DNA from: Mesobacillus subterraneus | GTDB taxonomy: Bacteria > Bacillota > Bacilli > Bacillales > Cytobacillaceae | Length of the DNA stretch: 64,000 bases | Reading direction: 5' to 3' | Assembly (NCBI RefSeq): GCF_020524355.2 | Contig: NZ_CP129019.1 | Location: 558,001-622,000 of the forward strand | Part shown: positions 43,749-55,363 of the stretch, piece after piece | Position numbering within the stretch: the stretch's first letter is position 1 | How the letters are laid out: every line of letters begins with the position of its first letter | Position numbers and translations under genes: made by a program | Notes under the pieces: model-generated | Database searches by the model: none | What the model was told of the DNA's origin: nothing | What the model saw: the letters and a program-made list of their open reading frames with translations, nothing else

Positions 43749-44513
43749 TTATTCATTTTTTTTCTTATTATCCTCTATATAACTATCTCCCTCTTTAAAA
43801 GGGATATTACCAAGTTCTGATTCCATGCCGGTTTCGTCCAGCTTTTCCTCATAGTCCTCTTCCGCATCACTTTGGAATACTTGTCGATCATCACCTTCAA
43901 TGTCAGTAGCGCTAAAGGATTCAAGATCTTCCGTGAAGCCGCGTTCTTTTTCATTGTCAATATAGAGCTTATTATAATCTTCATGATCACCGGTAAGATC
44001 GGATGGAGTTTCCGATGTTCCGAATTCTGCTACGTCATCAAAGCTGTTTCTGTTGTCGGCCATTTCTTCATTTTGCCTACGGTCAAAGTTTGTGTCATGA
44101 GTATATTCCAATACATCCTCTTCCGCCGGACGGCCGTTTGATAGGTTTTGTTCTTGTGAGTGCTCGACACAATATAAGGTATATGGCACAATTTCAAGAC
44201 GTTCAAACGGGATCTCTTTGCCGCACTCTGCGCATTTACCGTAGGTACCATCCTCAATAGCCTCTAGGGCTTGATCGACTTTTCCAATCTGTTCATCATG
44301 ATGCTCGTCCAACGCCAGGTTCTTGCTGCGTTCAAACAGTTCTGTACCACTGTCAGCGGGGTGATTATCATATGAAGACAACTCCCCTGTTGCTTCACGC
44401 TGGCTGCCCTCAAGGTAACCTTCCTCATTAGTGTGATCTATTTGCGAATTAAGTGTTTCTTTTTCATCTATAAGCGTTTGCTTCAATTGATTAAGCTGGT
44501 CATTTGTCAGCAT
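43749..44513 (-). CDS. yteA: YteA family regulator, TraR/DksA zinc finger
   Basis: A 254-aa YteA/yocK-type protein. The N terminus is a coiled coil (LTNDQLNQLKQTLIDEKETL), then DNHPADSGTELFERSKNLAL typical of the family, then the TraR/DksA zinc finger CAECGKEIPFERLEIVPYTLYC-VEH. The last ligand set is C-x-x-H rather than CxxC, so zinc binding may be C3H or reduced. The long acidic C-terminal tail (DLTGDHEDYNKLYIDNEKER onward) matches YteA of Bacillus. It is associated with sporulating Bacillaceae; the exact role is uncertain. It lies beside menA as in B. subtilis. Confidence 0.9.
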   Translation of the reverse strand: MLTNDQLNQLKQTLIDEKETLNSQIDHTNEEGYLEGSQREATGELSSYDNHPADSGTELFERSKNLALDEHHDEQIGKVDQALEAIEDGTYGKCAECGKEIPFERLEIVPYTLYCVEHSQEQNLSNGRPAEEDVLEYTHDTNFDRRQNEEMADNRNSFDDVAEFGTSETPSDLTGDHEDYNKLYIDNEKERGFTEDLESFSATDIEGDDRQVFQSDAEEDYEEKLDETGMESELGNIPFKEGDSYIEDNKKKNE

Positions 44514-44582
44514 ATATACACATCCTTAGTTTTAATTCGTGTTCATACATACTAAATACCCGCTCGTAATTTTAAGAAACAT

Positions 44583-44612
44583 AGAAAAAGCTTCCGCCAA
44601 AGGCAGAAGCTT
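44583..44612 (-). terminator. menA terminator
   Basis: On the minus strand GAAGCTTCTGCC pairs with GGCGGAAGCTTT around TTT, followed by TTCT-rich sequence, 10 bp after the menA stop. Confidence 0.8.
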
Positions 44613-44622
44613 CTCATGTGAA

Positions 44623-45555
44623 TTATATTAAACTGATGAAAATCCCTACTGATAAAAGCAAGCCGAAAATGGTGTTAGTCTTTGCTGTTGCTGCCATAGC
44701 CGGCATCATTTGCAACGGATTGGATTTCCCGATGAAGCCTTTCGTTGCTTTTACTGCCTTAGGAATGCTTAAAGCAACAATCGCAAGCCAAGGTGAAACG
44801 ACACTTGCAATGATTAAGCCGATTACCCAGGCGTAGGAAACAATGAACATGCCCGCGAGCAGCCTGATGGCGCCTTTTCGTCCAAGCAGGATCGCCAGTG
44901 TTTTCCGGCCAAATTCCTTGTCTCCATCAAGGTCACGAATATTATTCGCAAGCAGGATCGCGCCGACAAGCAAAAAGCTTGGAAAAGAAACAAGTACACT
45001 TGTAGTAGTTACCGTGCCAGTCTGGATGTAGAAGGAGATCAGGATGATCAATACACCCATGAAAAATCCTGCGACAAGTTCCCCGAAAGGAGTATAGGCA
45101 ATCGGCAATGGACCGCCTGTATAAAGATAACCAGCTGCAAGGGATACGACACCGACAGCAGCGACCCACCAGCTGGTACTCATGCAAATATAAACGCCAA
45201 GAAGGACTGAAATTCCATAAAGGCTAAACGCCAGGTTCAAAACCGTTTTAGGCTTTATGCCATGGCGGACGATCGCCCCGCCGATTCCAACAGAATTTTC
45301 ATTATCCAGTCCACGTTTGAAATCATAATATTCATTGAACATATTTGTTGCTGCCTGAATTAACAGACTCGCAATTAACATCGCGAGGAACAATCCCCAA
45401 TGGATTCCACCACTGTATTCTATCGCTAAAGCAGTCCCTAGAAGGACAGGGGCAAATGCGGCAGTCAAAGTATGGGGCCGAGTAAGCTGCCACCAGACTC
45501 TCCAATCTGCGCCATTGACTGCTGGTGAAGAACTAGGCTGTAGCTGTGGTTGCAT
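44623..45555 (-). CDS. menA: 1,4-dihydroxy-2-naphthoate polyprenyltransferase MenA
   Basis: UbiA-superfamily membrane enzyme (310 aa, about eight to nine helices) that attaches the polyprenyl chain to DHNA to form demethylmenaquinone. The two aspartate motifs are visible: NMFNEYYDFKRGLDNEN (DxxxxD-type) and NNIRDLDGDKEFGRKT (DxxxD). The N terminus WRVWWQLTRPHTLTAAFAP is typical of MenA. It is transcribed divergently from menF, so the 330-bp gap between them carries both promoters; the two arms make the complete prenylated quinone with menD, H, B, E and C. Confidence 0.96.
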   Translation of the reverse strand: MQPQLQPSSSPAVNGADWRVWWQLTRPHTLTAAFAPVLLGTALAIEYSGGIHWGLFLAMLIASLLIQAATNMFNEYYDFKRGLDNENSVGIGGAIVRHGIKPKTVLNLAFSLYGISVLLGVYICMSTSWWVAAVGVVSLAAGYLYTGGPLPIAYTPFGELVAGFFMGVLIILISFYIQTGTVTTTSVLVSFPSFLLVGAILLANNIRDLDGDKEFGRKTLAILLGRKGAIRLLAGMFIVSYAWVIGLIIASVVSPWLAIVALSIPKAVKATKGFIGKSNPLQMMPAMAATAKTNTIFGLLLSVGIFISLI

Positions 45556-45882
45556 AACTAATTCTCTCCCTTATATATCAATCTATCAAACCTTAATATT
45601 TTATCTAAAAGAGCCGAAATTGTCAAAAAGACCTTTCATATCTAGGCTAAATTACCTTACAATTATAAGTGTAGATATTCACATAAACACTGTCAATTAG
45701 TATTTTCACGTATAATGAGGATGTATTTTCCAGATTGCCTCAAGCGTTTGCGTGTAATATATAATAAGGATGCTAACAGGTTAGGAAAGCCCGCCATTAT
45801 TGACATCGTGGTGTATGAGGTGTATCTTAAAATAAGCTTAAAAACGTGTGATAACAGAGAGGCTGTTATTGGGGGGATAATT

Positions 45883-47291
45883 TTGGTTGCCATTCAGGAA
45901 ACGGAACTAAGACAGGGAATTCTTGATGCGATTGAGCGGGCCAAAGGACAATCTCAGTCGATTTTGGTCAGCGAGGTCCATAAAATAGATCGTATAGATC
46001 CTTTTTATTTTTTTGCTTCAGGGAGGGAAAAGTTTTTTTGGAGAACGCTTTTTCTGGAAGGATTCTGAAGGGGAGCAATTCCTAACTGGATTGGGTATAT
46101 GCGGGCAAATACAGTCGGATCAGGGAGCTGACCGCTTTTTTCATGTTGAAAAAGAGTGGAAGCGCTTCATGGATACAGCGCTGGTTTTTAATAAGCACAA
46201 TATAAATGGAACCGGTCCGTCCATGTTTGGCGGATTTACCTTTGACCCATTGAAGAAAAAGACAGATTTATGGTCAAAATTTTCCGGGGCACTGTTCCAC
46301 ATTCCGAAATATATGCTGACAATCGTCAAGGGAGAGGCGTACTTTACGACCAATGTAGTCTGCACCCAGCATGACGATATGTCACTTTTTGATAAAGTCA
46401 CAAGGGAGAGGGAAGATGTTCTATCAAAGGCTGGCCAGAAACCAGCTCTAGCGGAGCTTAATCTTAAGGATGTTATTGAAATTGCTCCTGAAGCATGGAA
46501 GCAGACAGTCACTGATGTATTAGCAGATTTTGAAAACAGCGAATTGAAAAAGGTTGTCCTGGCGAGGGAGCTTCGTCTGAATTTTAAGGATGAAGTCCAG
46601 TCAGAAAGTGTCCTGGTGAATCTTTTGAAGAATCAGCAAGAAAGCTTTACTTTTGCCTTTGAATCCAATGGTGACTGCTTTATCGGTGCATCTCCTGAGC
46701 GGCTGGTCAAGAAGGATGGATCAAGCTTGTTTTCAGCCTGCCTGGCAGGTTCAATCGCAAGGGGCAAAACTACTGAAGAAGATGAAAAGCTAGGGGAGGA
46801 ACTTTTAACAGACCAGAAAAACTTAATTGAGCATCAATATGTCGTTGATATGATTAAGGGAGCGATGGAAGAAACTTGTGATGAGGTGCTTCTTCCTGAA
46901 CAGCCTGTATTGATGAAAATGAAATATATTCAGCATTTATATACACCTGTCATCGGCAAGAACCGGGAAGGTACATCACTTCTTCATTTGGTGGACAGAC
47001 TTCACCCGACTCCTGCATTGGGCGGGTTGCCGAAGCAGGCAGCAATCGAAAAAATCAGGGAAATTGAGTTACTCGACAGAGGGCCTTTATGCAGCACCTG
47101 TTGGCTGGATGGATTATCAGGGAAATGGTGAATTTGCCGTAGCAATCCGCTCAGGGCTGATTCAGGGAAATGAGGCATCGCTATTTGCCGGCTGCGGCAT
47201 CGTTGCAGATTCAAATGCCGAAAGTGAATATATAGAGACTAGCATCAAGTTTCGGCCGATGCTTACAGCACTTGGAGGAAAGACCAAATGA
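45883..47291 (+). pseudogene. menF: Isochorismate synthase MenF, two frameshifts
   Basis: MenF converts chorismate to isochorismate, the first menaquinone step. TTG 45883 with SD GGGGGG gives the usual N terminus LVAIQETELRQGI. Three frames combine into about 468 aa, the normal length. The catalytic core is present: LARELRLNF, GASPERLVKK, SIARGKT-EEDEKLGEELL, IEHQYVVDMI and HPTPALGGLPK. Break 1: seven T at about 46030-46036, where six restore KFFGERFFW. Break 2: GAGGGCC near 47081-47087, where two G restore LLDRGLYAAPVGWMDYQG. A -10 TATAAT lies at 45711-45716. Its end overlaps menD by 4 bp. Confidence 0.93.
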
Positions 47292-49039
47292 GCCACCAGG
47301 AAGGTTTAACAGCATATATCGCAGCATTCGTTGCGGAATTATCCAAAACAGGAGTGGAGGATGTCGTCATCAGTCCTGGATCGAGGTCAACGCCAATGGC
47401 CCTGGTTATGGCTGAGCATCCAGACCTGCGCATCCATATTCAGGTCGATGAACGATCTGCTTCATTCTTCGCCCTAGGAATTGCGAAAGCCACTAGTAAG
47501 CCAGTCGCTTTGCTTTGTACGTCAGGAACAGCTGCTGCGAATTATTATCCAGCGGTGATTGAAGCCACTATTTCAAGGGTTCCGTTGATTGTCCTGACAG
47601 CAGACCGGCCGCATGAATTGCGCGATATAGGAGCCCCGCAGGCGATTGACCAGATTCATCTATACGGCAAGAATGTAAAATGGTTTGTTGAAATGGCACC
47701 GCCGGAAAAAACGGAGGATATGATTCGCTATGCTCGAACAGTTTGTGGTAGGGCTGCCGCTACTGCATCAAGCAATCCACAGGGACCTGTCCATTTGAAC
47801 TTTCCGTTCAGGGAACCTTTGATTCCGAGTACGGATGAAAATATGTTTGAACTGCCTGAGCGTGTTGGCGGTTATGTGGAAATCGAGACAGGTCACTTCA
47901 GTTTATCTGATCAAACTTTTGCAGCAATCAGGGAGGATATCGCTTCATATTCAAAGGGGATCATTGTCTGCGGTCAGCTCGACAATAGCGAATTTACCAA
48001 TGAAGTCATTGCTCTTGCTGATAAATTACAATTCCCGATCATCGCTGATCCACTGTCACAATTGCGCAGCGGAAATCATGATCATCAACATATAATTGAT
48101 GCTTATGATGCATTTTTAAGGAATGAAGATGCGAAGGAATCGTTGAAGCCAGAAGTGATCATCAGGTTTGGAGCAATGCCAATCTCGAAAGCATTGACAA
48201 TTTTTATAAAAGAAAACCGGACTGCCCGACAATTCGTTGTCGACAGCGGCGCCGGCTGGCGGGAACCTACGATGTCTGCTTCTGAAATGCTATATTGCGA
48301 TGAAGCTTTGTTCTGTAAAAAAATTGGCGAGGCTCCTGCACGACCAGGCCAATCCGACTATCTGCATAACTGGCTCACCGTAAATGAACTTGCAAAACAA
48401 CATTTATCATCCATTTCTAAAGTTGAGGAGTTAAGTGAAGGAAAGCTATTCCAACAGCTCACTGAAATGCTTCCGGAAGGCTCAACATTGTTTGTCGGCA
48501 ACAGCATGCCAATCAGGGACCTTGATTCGTTCTTCCTATTAAATAAAAAGAATATCAAGGTGATGGCAAACAGAGGAGCGAACGGTATAGACGGAATCGT
48601 TTCCACTGCCCTCGGCATTGCAAGCGTGTCCCAGCCTTGTTACCTGGTGCTGGGTGACCTTACATTCTACCATGACCTAAACGGCTTATTAGCTTCAAAA
48701 TTATATAATATCGATATCAATATTTTGCTTATCAACAATAATGGCGGCGGAATCTTCTCGTTCCTCCCTCAGGCAAAAGAACCTAAGCATTTTGAAAAAC
48801 TTTTCGGCACCCCTTTGGACCTGGATTTTAGTCATGTTGTCGAAATGTACAACGGGAAATATGATTTAATCAAAGATTGGGATCATTTTTCAGAGACTTT
48901 TGACCAAAACAGAAGGGTTGGCGGTTTAAAAGTAATGGAAATAAGAACAACCAGGGATTCCAACATGATGGAACATCGAGATTTGTGGAAATCTGTTTCC
49001 CGGGAAATAACTACTTTGCTAAAAGGTGACACGAAATGA
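47288..49039 (+). CDS. menD: SEPHCHC synthase MenD
   Basis: Thiamine-diphosphate enzyme joining 2-oxoglutarate and isochorismate (583 aa, intact). The N-terminal domain has VEDVVISPGSRSTPMALVMAEHP and the TDP-activating glutamate region QVDERSASFFALGIAK. The central segment LLCTSGTAAANYYPAVIEA and the C-terminal TDP motif GDLTFYHDLNGL with NNNGGGIFSFLPQ follow. It overlaps menF and menH by 4 bp each, so the genes are translationally coupled. Confidence 0.97.
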   Translation: MSHQEGLTAYIAAFVAELSKTGVEDVVISPGSRSTPMALVMAEHPDLRIHIQVDERSASFFALGIAKATSKPVALLCTSGTAAANYYPAVIEATISRVPLIVLTADRPHELRDIGAPQAIDQIHLYGKNVKWFVEMAPPEKTEDMIRYARTVCGRAAATASSNPQGPVHLNFPFREPLIPSTDENMFELPERVGGYVEIETGHFSLSDQTFAAIREDIASYSKGIIVCGQLDNSEFTNEVIALADKLQFPIIADPLSQLRSGNHDHQHIIDAYDAFLRNEDAKESLKPEVIIRFGAMPISKALTIFIKENRTARQFVVDSGAGWREPTMSASEMLYCDEALFCKKIGEAPARPGQSDYLHNWLTVNELAKQHLSSISKVEELSEGKLFQQLTEMLPEGSTLFVGNSMPIRDLDSFFLLNKKNIKVMANRGANGIDGIVSTALGIASVSQPCYLVLGDLTFYHDLNGLLASKLYNIDINILLINNNGGGIFSFLPQAKEPKHFEKLFGTPLDLDFSHVVEMYNGKYDLIKDWDHFSETFDQNRRVGGLKVMEIRTTRDSNMMEHRDLWKSVSREITTLLKGDTK

Positions 49040-49845
49040 AAACCATGATTAATGGCGTAAGATATAATGTCGAGCAATGCGGCGATGGTTTTCCTCTTGT
49101 GTTGCTTCATGGTTTTACAGGGGCGGCTTCTGCTTGGAAGCCGTTTTGTCCTATATGGGGACAACATTCAACAATGTTGATGGTCGATCTTATTGGTCAT
49201 GGAGAGACTGAATCGCCAGGCGATATGGTGCGATATGGCATCATGAAAGCTGCAAATGACATGAAAGAGCTTTTAGACCGGCTGGAGATTGAGAAAACCG
49301 ATATGCTTGGGTATTCAATGGGCGGCCGAACAGCTATCACATTTGCAAGTATGTATCCCGAAAGAATCAGGAAGCTGGTCCTTGAGAGCACTACACCAGG
49401 CCTCGAGAATCCTGAAGAACGGGAAAATCGCGTCCAGCAGGACCAAAGGCTGGCTATGAAGATTGAAACAGAAGGTATGGCAAGGTTCATTGATTTTTGG
49501 GAATCCATCCCGCTATTTCGATCACAGCTGAATCTTCCAAACAATATAAGGGAACAAATAAGGAGTCAAAGGCTCAGGAATAATCCTGTTGGACTGGCAA
49601 ACAGTCTGAGGGGGATGGGGACAGGTGTCCAGCCTTCATGGTGGGACAAGCTATCGACTTTCGATTTCGAGTCTCTATTAATTACTGGTGAACTTGATGA
49701 TAAGTTTTGTAGAATAGCGGCTGACATGGCATCAAAACTTCCACAAGCGAAACATTTGTCGATAAATGATTGTGGCTATGCAATTCATGTGGAAGAACGT
49801 GAAAAATTTGGTACAATAGTAAGTGAGTTTTTGTCGAATACATAA
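49036..49845 (+). CDS. menH: SHCHC synthase MenH (alpha/beta hydrolase)
   Basis: Removes pyruvate from SEPHCHC to give SHCHC. The 269-aa alpha/beta hydrolase has the oxyanion segment LLHGFTGAASAWKPF, the nucleophile elbow GYSMGGRTA, a late aspartate (GELDDKF) and the histidine near the C terminus (CGYAIHVEERE). It overlaps menD by 4 bp and precedes menB by 15 bp. Position in the men operon fixes the assignment (ytxM in B. subtilis). Confidence 0.93.
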   Translation: MKTMINGVRYNVEQCGDGFPLVLLHGFTGAASAWKPFCPIWGQHSTMLMVDLIGHGETESPGDMVRYGIMKAANDMKELLDRLEIEKTDMLGYSMGGRTAITFASMYPERIRKLVLESTTPGLENPEERENRVQQDQRLAMKIETEGMARFIDFWESIPLFRSQLNLPNNIREQIRSQRLRNNPVGLANSLRGMGTGVQPSWWDKLSTFDFESLLITGELDDKFCRIAADMASKLPQAKHLSINDCGYAIHVEEREKFGTIVSEFLSNT

Positions 49846-49860
49846 TAGGAGGTTGTCTTG

Positions 49861-50679
49861 ATGACAGTTGAATGGGTTTCAGAACGCAAGTATGAAGATA
49901 TTCTGTATGAAACATATAATGGTATCGCAAGAATCACCATTAACCGCCCGGAAGTGCGCAATGCCTTCCGTCCTAAAACGGTTATGGAATTGATCGATGC
50001 ATTTGCTTATGCACGTGATGATTCCAGTGTAGGTGTTATCGTTCTTACTGGTGCGGGAGATGATGCATTCTGCTCTGGTGGAGACCAGAAAGTTCGCGGA
50101 CATGGCGGATACGTTGGTGATGACCAGATTCCTCGCTTGAATGTCCTAGACCTTCAGCGTTTGATCCGTGTGATTCCAAAGCCGGTCATTGCACAGGTTA
50201 AAGGTTATGCCATCGGTGGGGGACATGTCCTTCATGTTGTATGTGATCTTACAATTGCAGCAGATAATGCAATATTCGGCCAGACTGGACCAAAAGTAGG
50301 AAGCTTTGATGCTGGATACGGTTCAGGCTACCTAGCTAGAATCGTTGGCCACAAAAAGGCTCGCGAAATCTGGTTCCTTTGCCGTCAGTACAATGCCCAG
50401 GAAGCTTTGGACATGGGTCTTGTCAACACAGTTGTACCTCTTGACCAGGTTGAAGAGGAAACACTCAAGTGGTGTGAGGAAATCCTTGAGAAGAGCCCAA
50501 CCGCACTTCGTTTCTTGAAAGCTGCAATGAATGCAGACACTGATGGACTTGCTGGACTACAGCAGATGGCAGGGGACGCAACATTGCTTTACTACACAAC
50601 TGAAGAAGCAAAAGAAGTCCGCGATGCGTTCAAGGAAAAGCGCAAGCCAGACTTTGGCCAGTTCCCAAGATTCCCTTGA
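49861..50679 (+). CDS. menB: DHNA-CoA synthase MenB
   Basis: Crotonase-fold enzyme (272 aa) that cyclises OSB-CoA to DHNA-CoA. ATG 49861 with SD AGGAGG is the start. Family motifs: [37 protein letters not shown] with the conserved active-site loop, [40 protein letters not shown] with the catalytic aspartate and tyrosine. The C terminus ([11 protein letters not shown]) is the standard ending. The men operon is interrupted after this gene by a repeat element before menE. Confidence 0.97.
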   Translation: MTVEWVSERKYEDILYETYNGIARITINRPEVRNAFRPKTVMELIDAFAYARDDSSVGVIVLTGAGDDAFCSGGDQKVRGHGGYVGDDQIPRLNVLDLQRLIRVIPKPVIAQVKGYAIGGGHVLHVVCDLTIAADNAIFGQTGPKVGSFDAGYGSGYLARIVGHKKAREIWFLCRQYNAQEALDMGLVNTVVPLDQVEEETLKWCEEILEKSPTALRFLKAAMNADTDGLAGLQQMAGDATLLYYTTEEAKEVRDAFKEKRKPDFGQFPRFP

Positions 50680-50726
50680 TTTTATAACGCTAAAAAAATT
50701 AAATTTTTGCACAAAGATTTGTGTCT

Positions 50727-50968
50727 AGCTCCAGCTCCTAGCCCCTCGTGTCGCTTGTCTAGTTCGGCTCCTAACTCCTCGAGACGCTTCGGTCCTGCCA
50801 ATGAAGTCAAAGAGCAACTTCACTGTCAGGCCCTCCAGCGCTTGTCGGAGTTTGACAGTCGCCTAGGCTTTTCGAGTTCGGTCCGCCCAATGAAGTCACA
50901 GAACGACTTCATCGGTAGGTCCTCCACCGCTTGTCGGGGCTGGCCACGGCGCTTGCACTTTTCTTGTT
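50727..50968. repeat. Dispersed GC-rich repeat, copy B (compound)
   Basis: Contains the same ~70-bp core as copy A (GAGACGCTTCGGTCCTGCCA to CCTCCAGCGCTTGTCGG) followed by a second, partial unit (AATGAAGTCACAGAACGACT ... CTTGTCGGGGCTGG). It fills most of the 353-bp menB-menE gap. Non-coding. Confidence 0.8.
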
Positions 50969-51032
50969 TGCCAGACAGCTTGATGGAATTTCCATCAAGC
51001 TGTTTTAGTATAGAGAGAAGAGGTGAAATCAA

Positions 51033-52524
51033 TTGGCTGAAACCATGCCAAATTGGCTGAAAAAGAGGGCTGAACTGTCTCCCAAACGTGAAGCACTAGT
51101 CTTCGATGGGCATACATATACGTTTTTAGAAGTTTTTGAACGAGCAAAGGCATACGCCGGAAAGTTTGGAGCTCTGGATTTGCAGAAGGGTTCAACGGCA
51201 GCTGTACTTTTTTCTAATCAGGCGGAATCCGTATTCATATTATACGCTTTGCAAATGGCTGGAATCAGGACGGTTATTTTGAACAATCGTCTCACTTCCG
51301 AAGAGCTTTCATGGCAGCTTGGTGACAGTGAAGCAAAAATACTTATATATGGTAATCGATTTGATGACAAAGTGTCAGAGATGAACTCTGATATTAGAAA
51401 AATAAGTACAGATGAATGGAGCCAGCTTCCGGAGAACACGTCCTCTATTCTCGAAGAGTACAATTTGGACGAAATAACGACGATCATGTACACATCTGGA
51501 ACAACCGGCAATCCGAAGGGGGTCATGCAAACATATGGAAACCATTGGTGGAGCGCAAATGCGTCAGCGCTTAATCTGGGATTGCATGAACACGATAAAT
51601 GGCTTTGCACTGTGCCTATCTTCCATATTAGCGGCTACTCCATTTTAATGAGGAGCCAGATATATGGAATGCCAGTAATCTTGCATTCCTCTTTTGAAGA
51701 AAAAAAGGTAGTCGATGATATACGAAGATATGAAGTGACAGTGATGTCTGTGGTCAGTACGATGCTAAGGAGAGTCTTGGCGGAGCTTGGGTCAGAAAAA
51801 CTGCCAGATTCATTTCGATGTATGCTGCTAGGCGGCGGGCCTGCGCCGCTCCCTTTGCTAGAAGCATGTCTTGATAAAGAAATTCCTGTATTCCAGACAT
51901 ATGGAATGACGGAAACTTCGTCACAATTTGCGACCTTGTCTCCTGAGTACAGTATTGAACGCCTTGGTTCTGCGGGAAAGCCGCTGTTCCCCAACCAAAT
52001 TAGGATTGTCGATGGTGATGACCAGGAAGTTCCGCCTGGAGCAGAGGGGAGAGATCCTGGTCAAAGGCCCAAATGTGACGAGTGGCTATTTGAACCGTCC
52101 AGATGCAACAGCTGATACAATCCGGGGTCATTGGCTTCACACAGGTGATATTGGCTATTTGGACAGAGATGGCTTCCTTTATGTCCTTGATCGCCGCTCA
52201 GATTTAATCATTTCTGGAGGAGAAAACATCTATCCAGCGGAAATTGAAGGCGTACTGCTATCATATCCAGGAGTTGGGGATGCGGGAGTGATTGGTGCAC
52301 CAGATGAACAATGGCAACAGGTGCCTGTGGCTTTTATTGTAAAAAGCGATCCAGGGATTTCCGAAGAGGCATTATTGGCTCATTGTGAAGAGAAACTGAC
52401 CAAATACAAGATTCCGAAAAAAATTTACTTTGCAGGAGGCCTGCCAAGGAATGCTGCGAAGAAATTATTAAGGCGCAAACTGCGTGAATGGCTCGAAGCG
52501 GAGGATGAAGGCATTGAAAATTAA
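51033..52524 (+). pseudogene. menE: o-Succinylbenzoate-CoA ligase MenE, one frameshift
   Basis: AMP-forming ligase that activates OSB with CoA. TTG 51033 with SD AGAGGTG is the likely start. The frames to 52115 and from about 52040 combine into ~496 aa, the usual size. Motifs: TTIMYTSGTTGNPKGVMQ (P-loop), [36 protein letters not shown] and [12 protein letters not shown], with the C-terminal lysine in [13 protein letters not shown]. The break is GAGGGGAGAG near 52043-52052, where three G restore [13 protein letters not shown]. It overlaps the menC start. Sequencing insertion is more likely than loss, since every other men gene is present. Confidence 0.93.
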
Positions 52525-53620
52525 AACCGTTAAACTATCAATCATCAAAATGCCATTGAAACATCCATTCACTACCCATTTAGGATCAGTGACAGAAAGA
52601 GAAGCTATTATCGTTGAGGTGGAGGATCGCAATGGTTTGATTGGTTATGGGGAAGGTGTGGCCTTTTCATCTCCTTGGTATACCGAGGAGACCGTCAAGA
52701 CTTCATACCATGTGCTGAAAGATTTTCTGATTCCTCTTTTGAAAAAGAAGGGGATCGGCCATCCTGATGAAGCCTCGCTCTTATTCAGGTCGGTTCGCAG
52801 GAATCATATGGCAAAGGCTGCGCTAGAAACAGCACTTTGGGATTTGCAGGCGAAGAAAGAGGGCATTCCATTATCCAAGCTGATTGGCGGAACCATGGAA
52901 GCCCTCCCTGCCGGAGTCGTTGTCGGCAATCCGAATTTGCCTGAGTCATTGAAACAAATCGAAGTCTATCTGGATCAAGGTTTTAAGCGGGTAAAAGTAA
53001 AAATCAGTCCGGAAGATGATTACGCCTATATATCAGGAATTCGTAAACAATTTCCCGATTTACCATTGATGGCGGATGCCAATTCGGCCTATTCTTTGAA
53101 GAATGTTGACCGCTTAAAAGCACTGGATGAATTCGGCTTGCTGATGATCGAACAGCCGCTAGGATATGATGACATTGTTGACCATGCCAAGTTGCAGGCT
53201 CAAATCGAGACACCAATTTGCCTTGATGAAAGCATCGTTACTTTTGATGACGCAAGGAAAGCAGTCGAGTTAGGCAGCTGCAAGGTTCTCAATATAAAAA
53301 TAGGCCGGGTCGGCGGAATTGGCGAAGCGAAACGGATTCACGATTACTGTCATTCCAAAGGGATTCCAGTCTGGGCAGGCGGGATGATTGAGTTTGGTAT
53401 CTCCAGAGCGCACAATATCGCTCTCGCATCGCTTCCAGGATTCACTATACCAGGCGATATATCCGGCTCTGACCGCTATTGGGAAGAAGACATTATCCAG
53501 CCGGATATTAAAGTAGATAATGGAATAATCAGCATACCAGAACGTCCAGGCATTGGGTTCCAACTGAATAAAAAGCGCATGAATGAAGTCACTGTTTTTG
53601 AAGAACATTTTCATTTTTAA
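52514..53620 (+). CDS. menC: o-Succinylbenzoate synthase MenC
   Basis: Enolase-superfamily dehydratase forming OSB. SD GGAGGA suits TTG 52514 (eight to nine bases) better than ATG 52505, which is one base away. Product ~368 aa with the N-terminal capping domain ([20 protein letters not shown]), the catalytic KxK in [12 protein letters not shown], metal ligands in [15 protein letters not shown] and [10 protein letters not shown], and the second lysine region [16 protein letters not shown]. The start lies inside the end of menE. The men operon ends here with a terminator. Confidence 0.95.
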   Translation: MKIKTVKLSIIKMPLKHPFTTHLGSVTEREAIIVEVEDRNGLIGYGEGVAFSSPWYTEETVKTSYHVLKDFLIPLLKKKGIGHPDEASLLFRSVRRNHMAKAALETALWDLQAKKEGIPLSKLIGGTMEALPAGVVVGNPNLPESLKQIEVYLDQGFKRVKVKISPEDDYAYISGIRKQFPDLPLMADANSAYSLKNVDRLKALDEFGLLMIEQPLGYDDIVDHAKLQAQIETPICLDESIVTFDDARKAVELGSCKVLNIKIGRVGGIGEAKRIHDYCHSKGIPVWAGGMIEFGISRAHNIALASLPGFTIPGDISGSDRYWEEDIIQPDIKVDNGIISIPERPGIGFQLNKKRMNEVTVFEEHFHF

Positions 53621-53632
53621 ATTGGAGGAGCA

Positions 53633-53658
53633 CTGCTAAGGCAGTGTTTTTTTTGTGC
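53633..53658 (+). terminator. men operon terminator
   Basis: CACTGC and GCAGTG pair around TAAG and are followed by eight T, 13 bp after menC. Confidence 0.88.
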
Positions 53659-53710
53659 ATAAGATATATTGCTGCGGAATAAAAACTGGAAAAAATCCGG
53701 GGTAATTCCC

Positions 53711-53822
53711 AGTTCGCTATAAAAAGTAAATTTTCGCTATTAAACCCAAAAAGTCGCTATAAAAAGTAAATTTTCGCTATTAAAATCAAAAAGTCGCTAT
53801 CAAAAAGAAATTTTCGCTATTA
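53711..53822. repeat. Phased TCGCTAT repeat array (20-bp spacing)
   Basis: TCGCTAT occurs at 53714, 53734, 53754, 53774, 53794 and 53814, exactly every 20 bp, embedded in a 40-bp alternating unit (AAAAAGTAAATTT / TAAAACCCAAAAAG). Non-coding, downstream of menC. The spacing is close to two DNA helical turns. Confidence 0.9.
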
Positions 53823-53966
53823 AAGTTTTGCCCGAGCTATTTCGTAAGAATCTGGTTGATCTTAACAGGCTCATCTGGTGGTCAGATGAACTTTCAGTTG
53901 CAATTTCGTTTGAGATGAGTCAATTTCCCCTAATACTGATGCTCTAAAAGAACCATTTTACGATAG

Positions 53967-54009
53967 TGTGATTTGCATCACTTAGTCGACTCTATTAATT
54001 TATTATAAT
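53967..54009 (+). promoter_or_regulatory. FNR/CRP-type site and promoter of hmp
   Basis: TGTGATTTGCATCACT (53967-53982) matches the FNR consensus TGTGA-N6-TCACA at all but the last base. A TATAAT -10 box lies at 54004-54009, predicting a transcript start near 54016, which puts the site centre at about -41.5, the classic class II activator position. No good -35 box is needed or seen. Confidence 0.65.
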
Positions 54010-54067
54010 CACTATGGGAATGAGGTAAAACGCCTCGCAGAGTATTAAAAGACATAGGGGAGTGTAA

Positions 54068-55285
<1,218 letters not shown>

Positions 55286-55292
55286 TACAAAC

Positions 55293-55327
55293 AGGCACTC
55301 TTCATCATAGAAGGGTGCTTTTTATTA
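55293..55327 (+). terminator. hmp terminator
   Basis: GGCACTCTTC pairs with GAAGGGTGCT around ATCATA, followed by TTTTATTATTTTT. Confidence 0.85.
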
Positions 55328-55363
55328 TTTTTCATCTTTTAGCACATTCGAAAAGGTTATCGA

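Noticed and set aside
33204..47291. Programmed frameshifting in glgB, glgP and menF
   Set aside because: The sites are varied homopolymers without slippery heptamers plus stimulatory structures, and all need the same minus-one-base repair; sequencing insertion is simpler.
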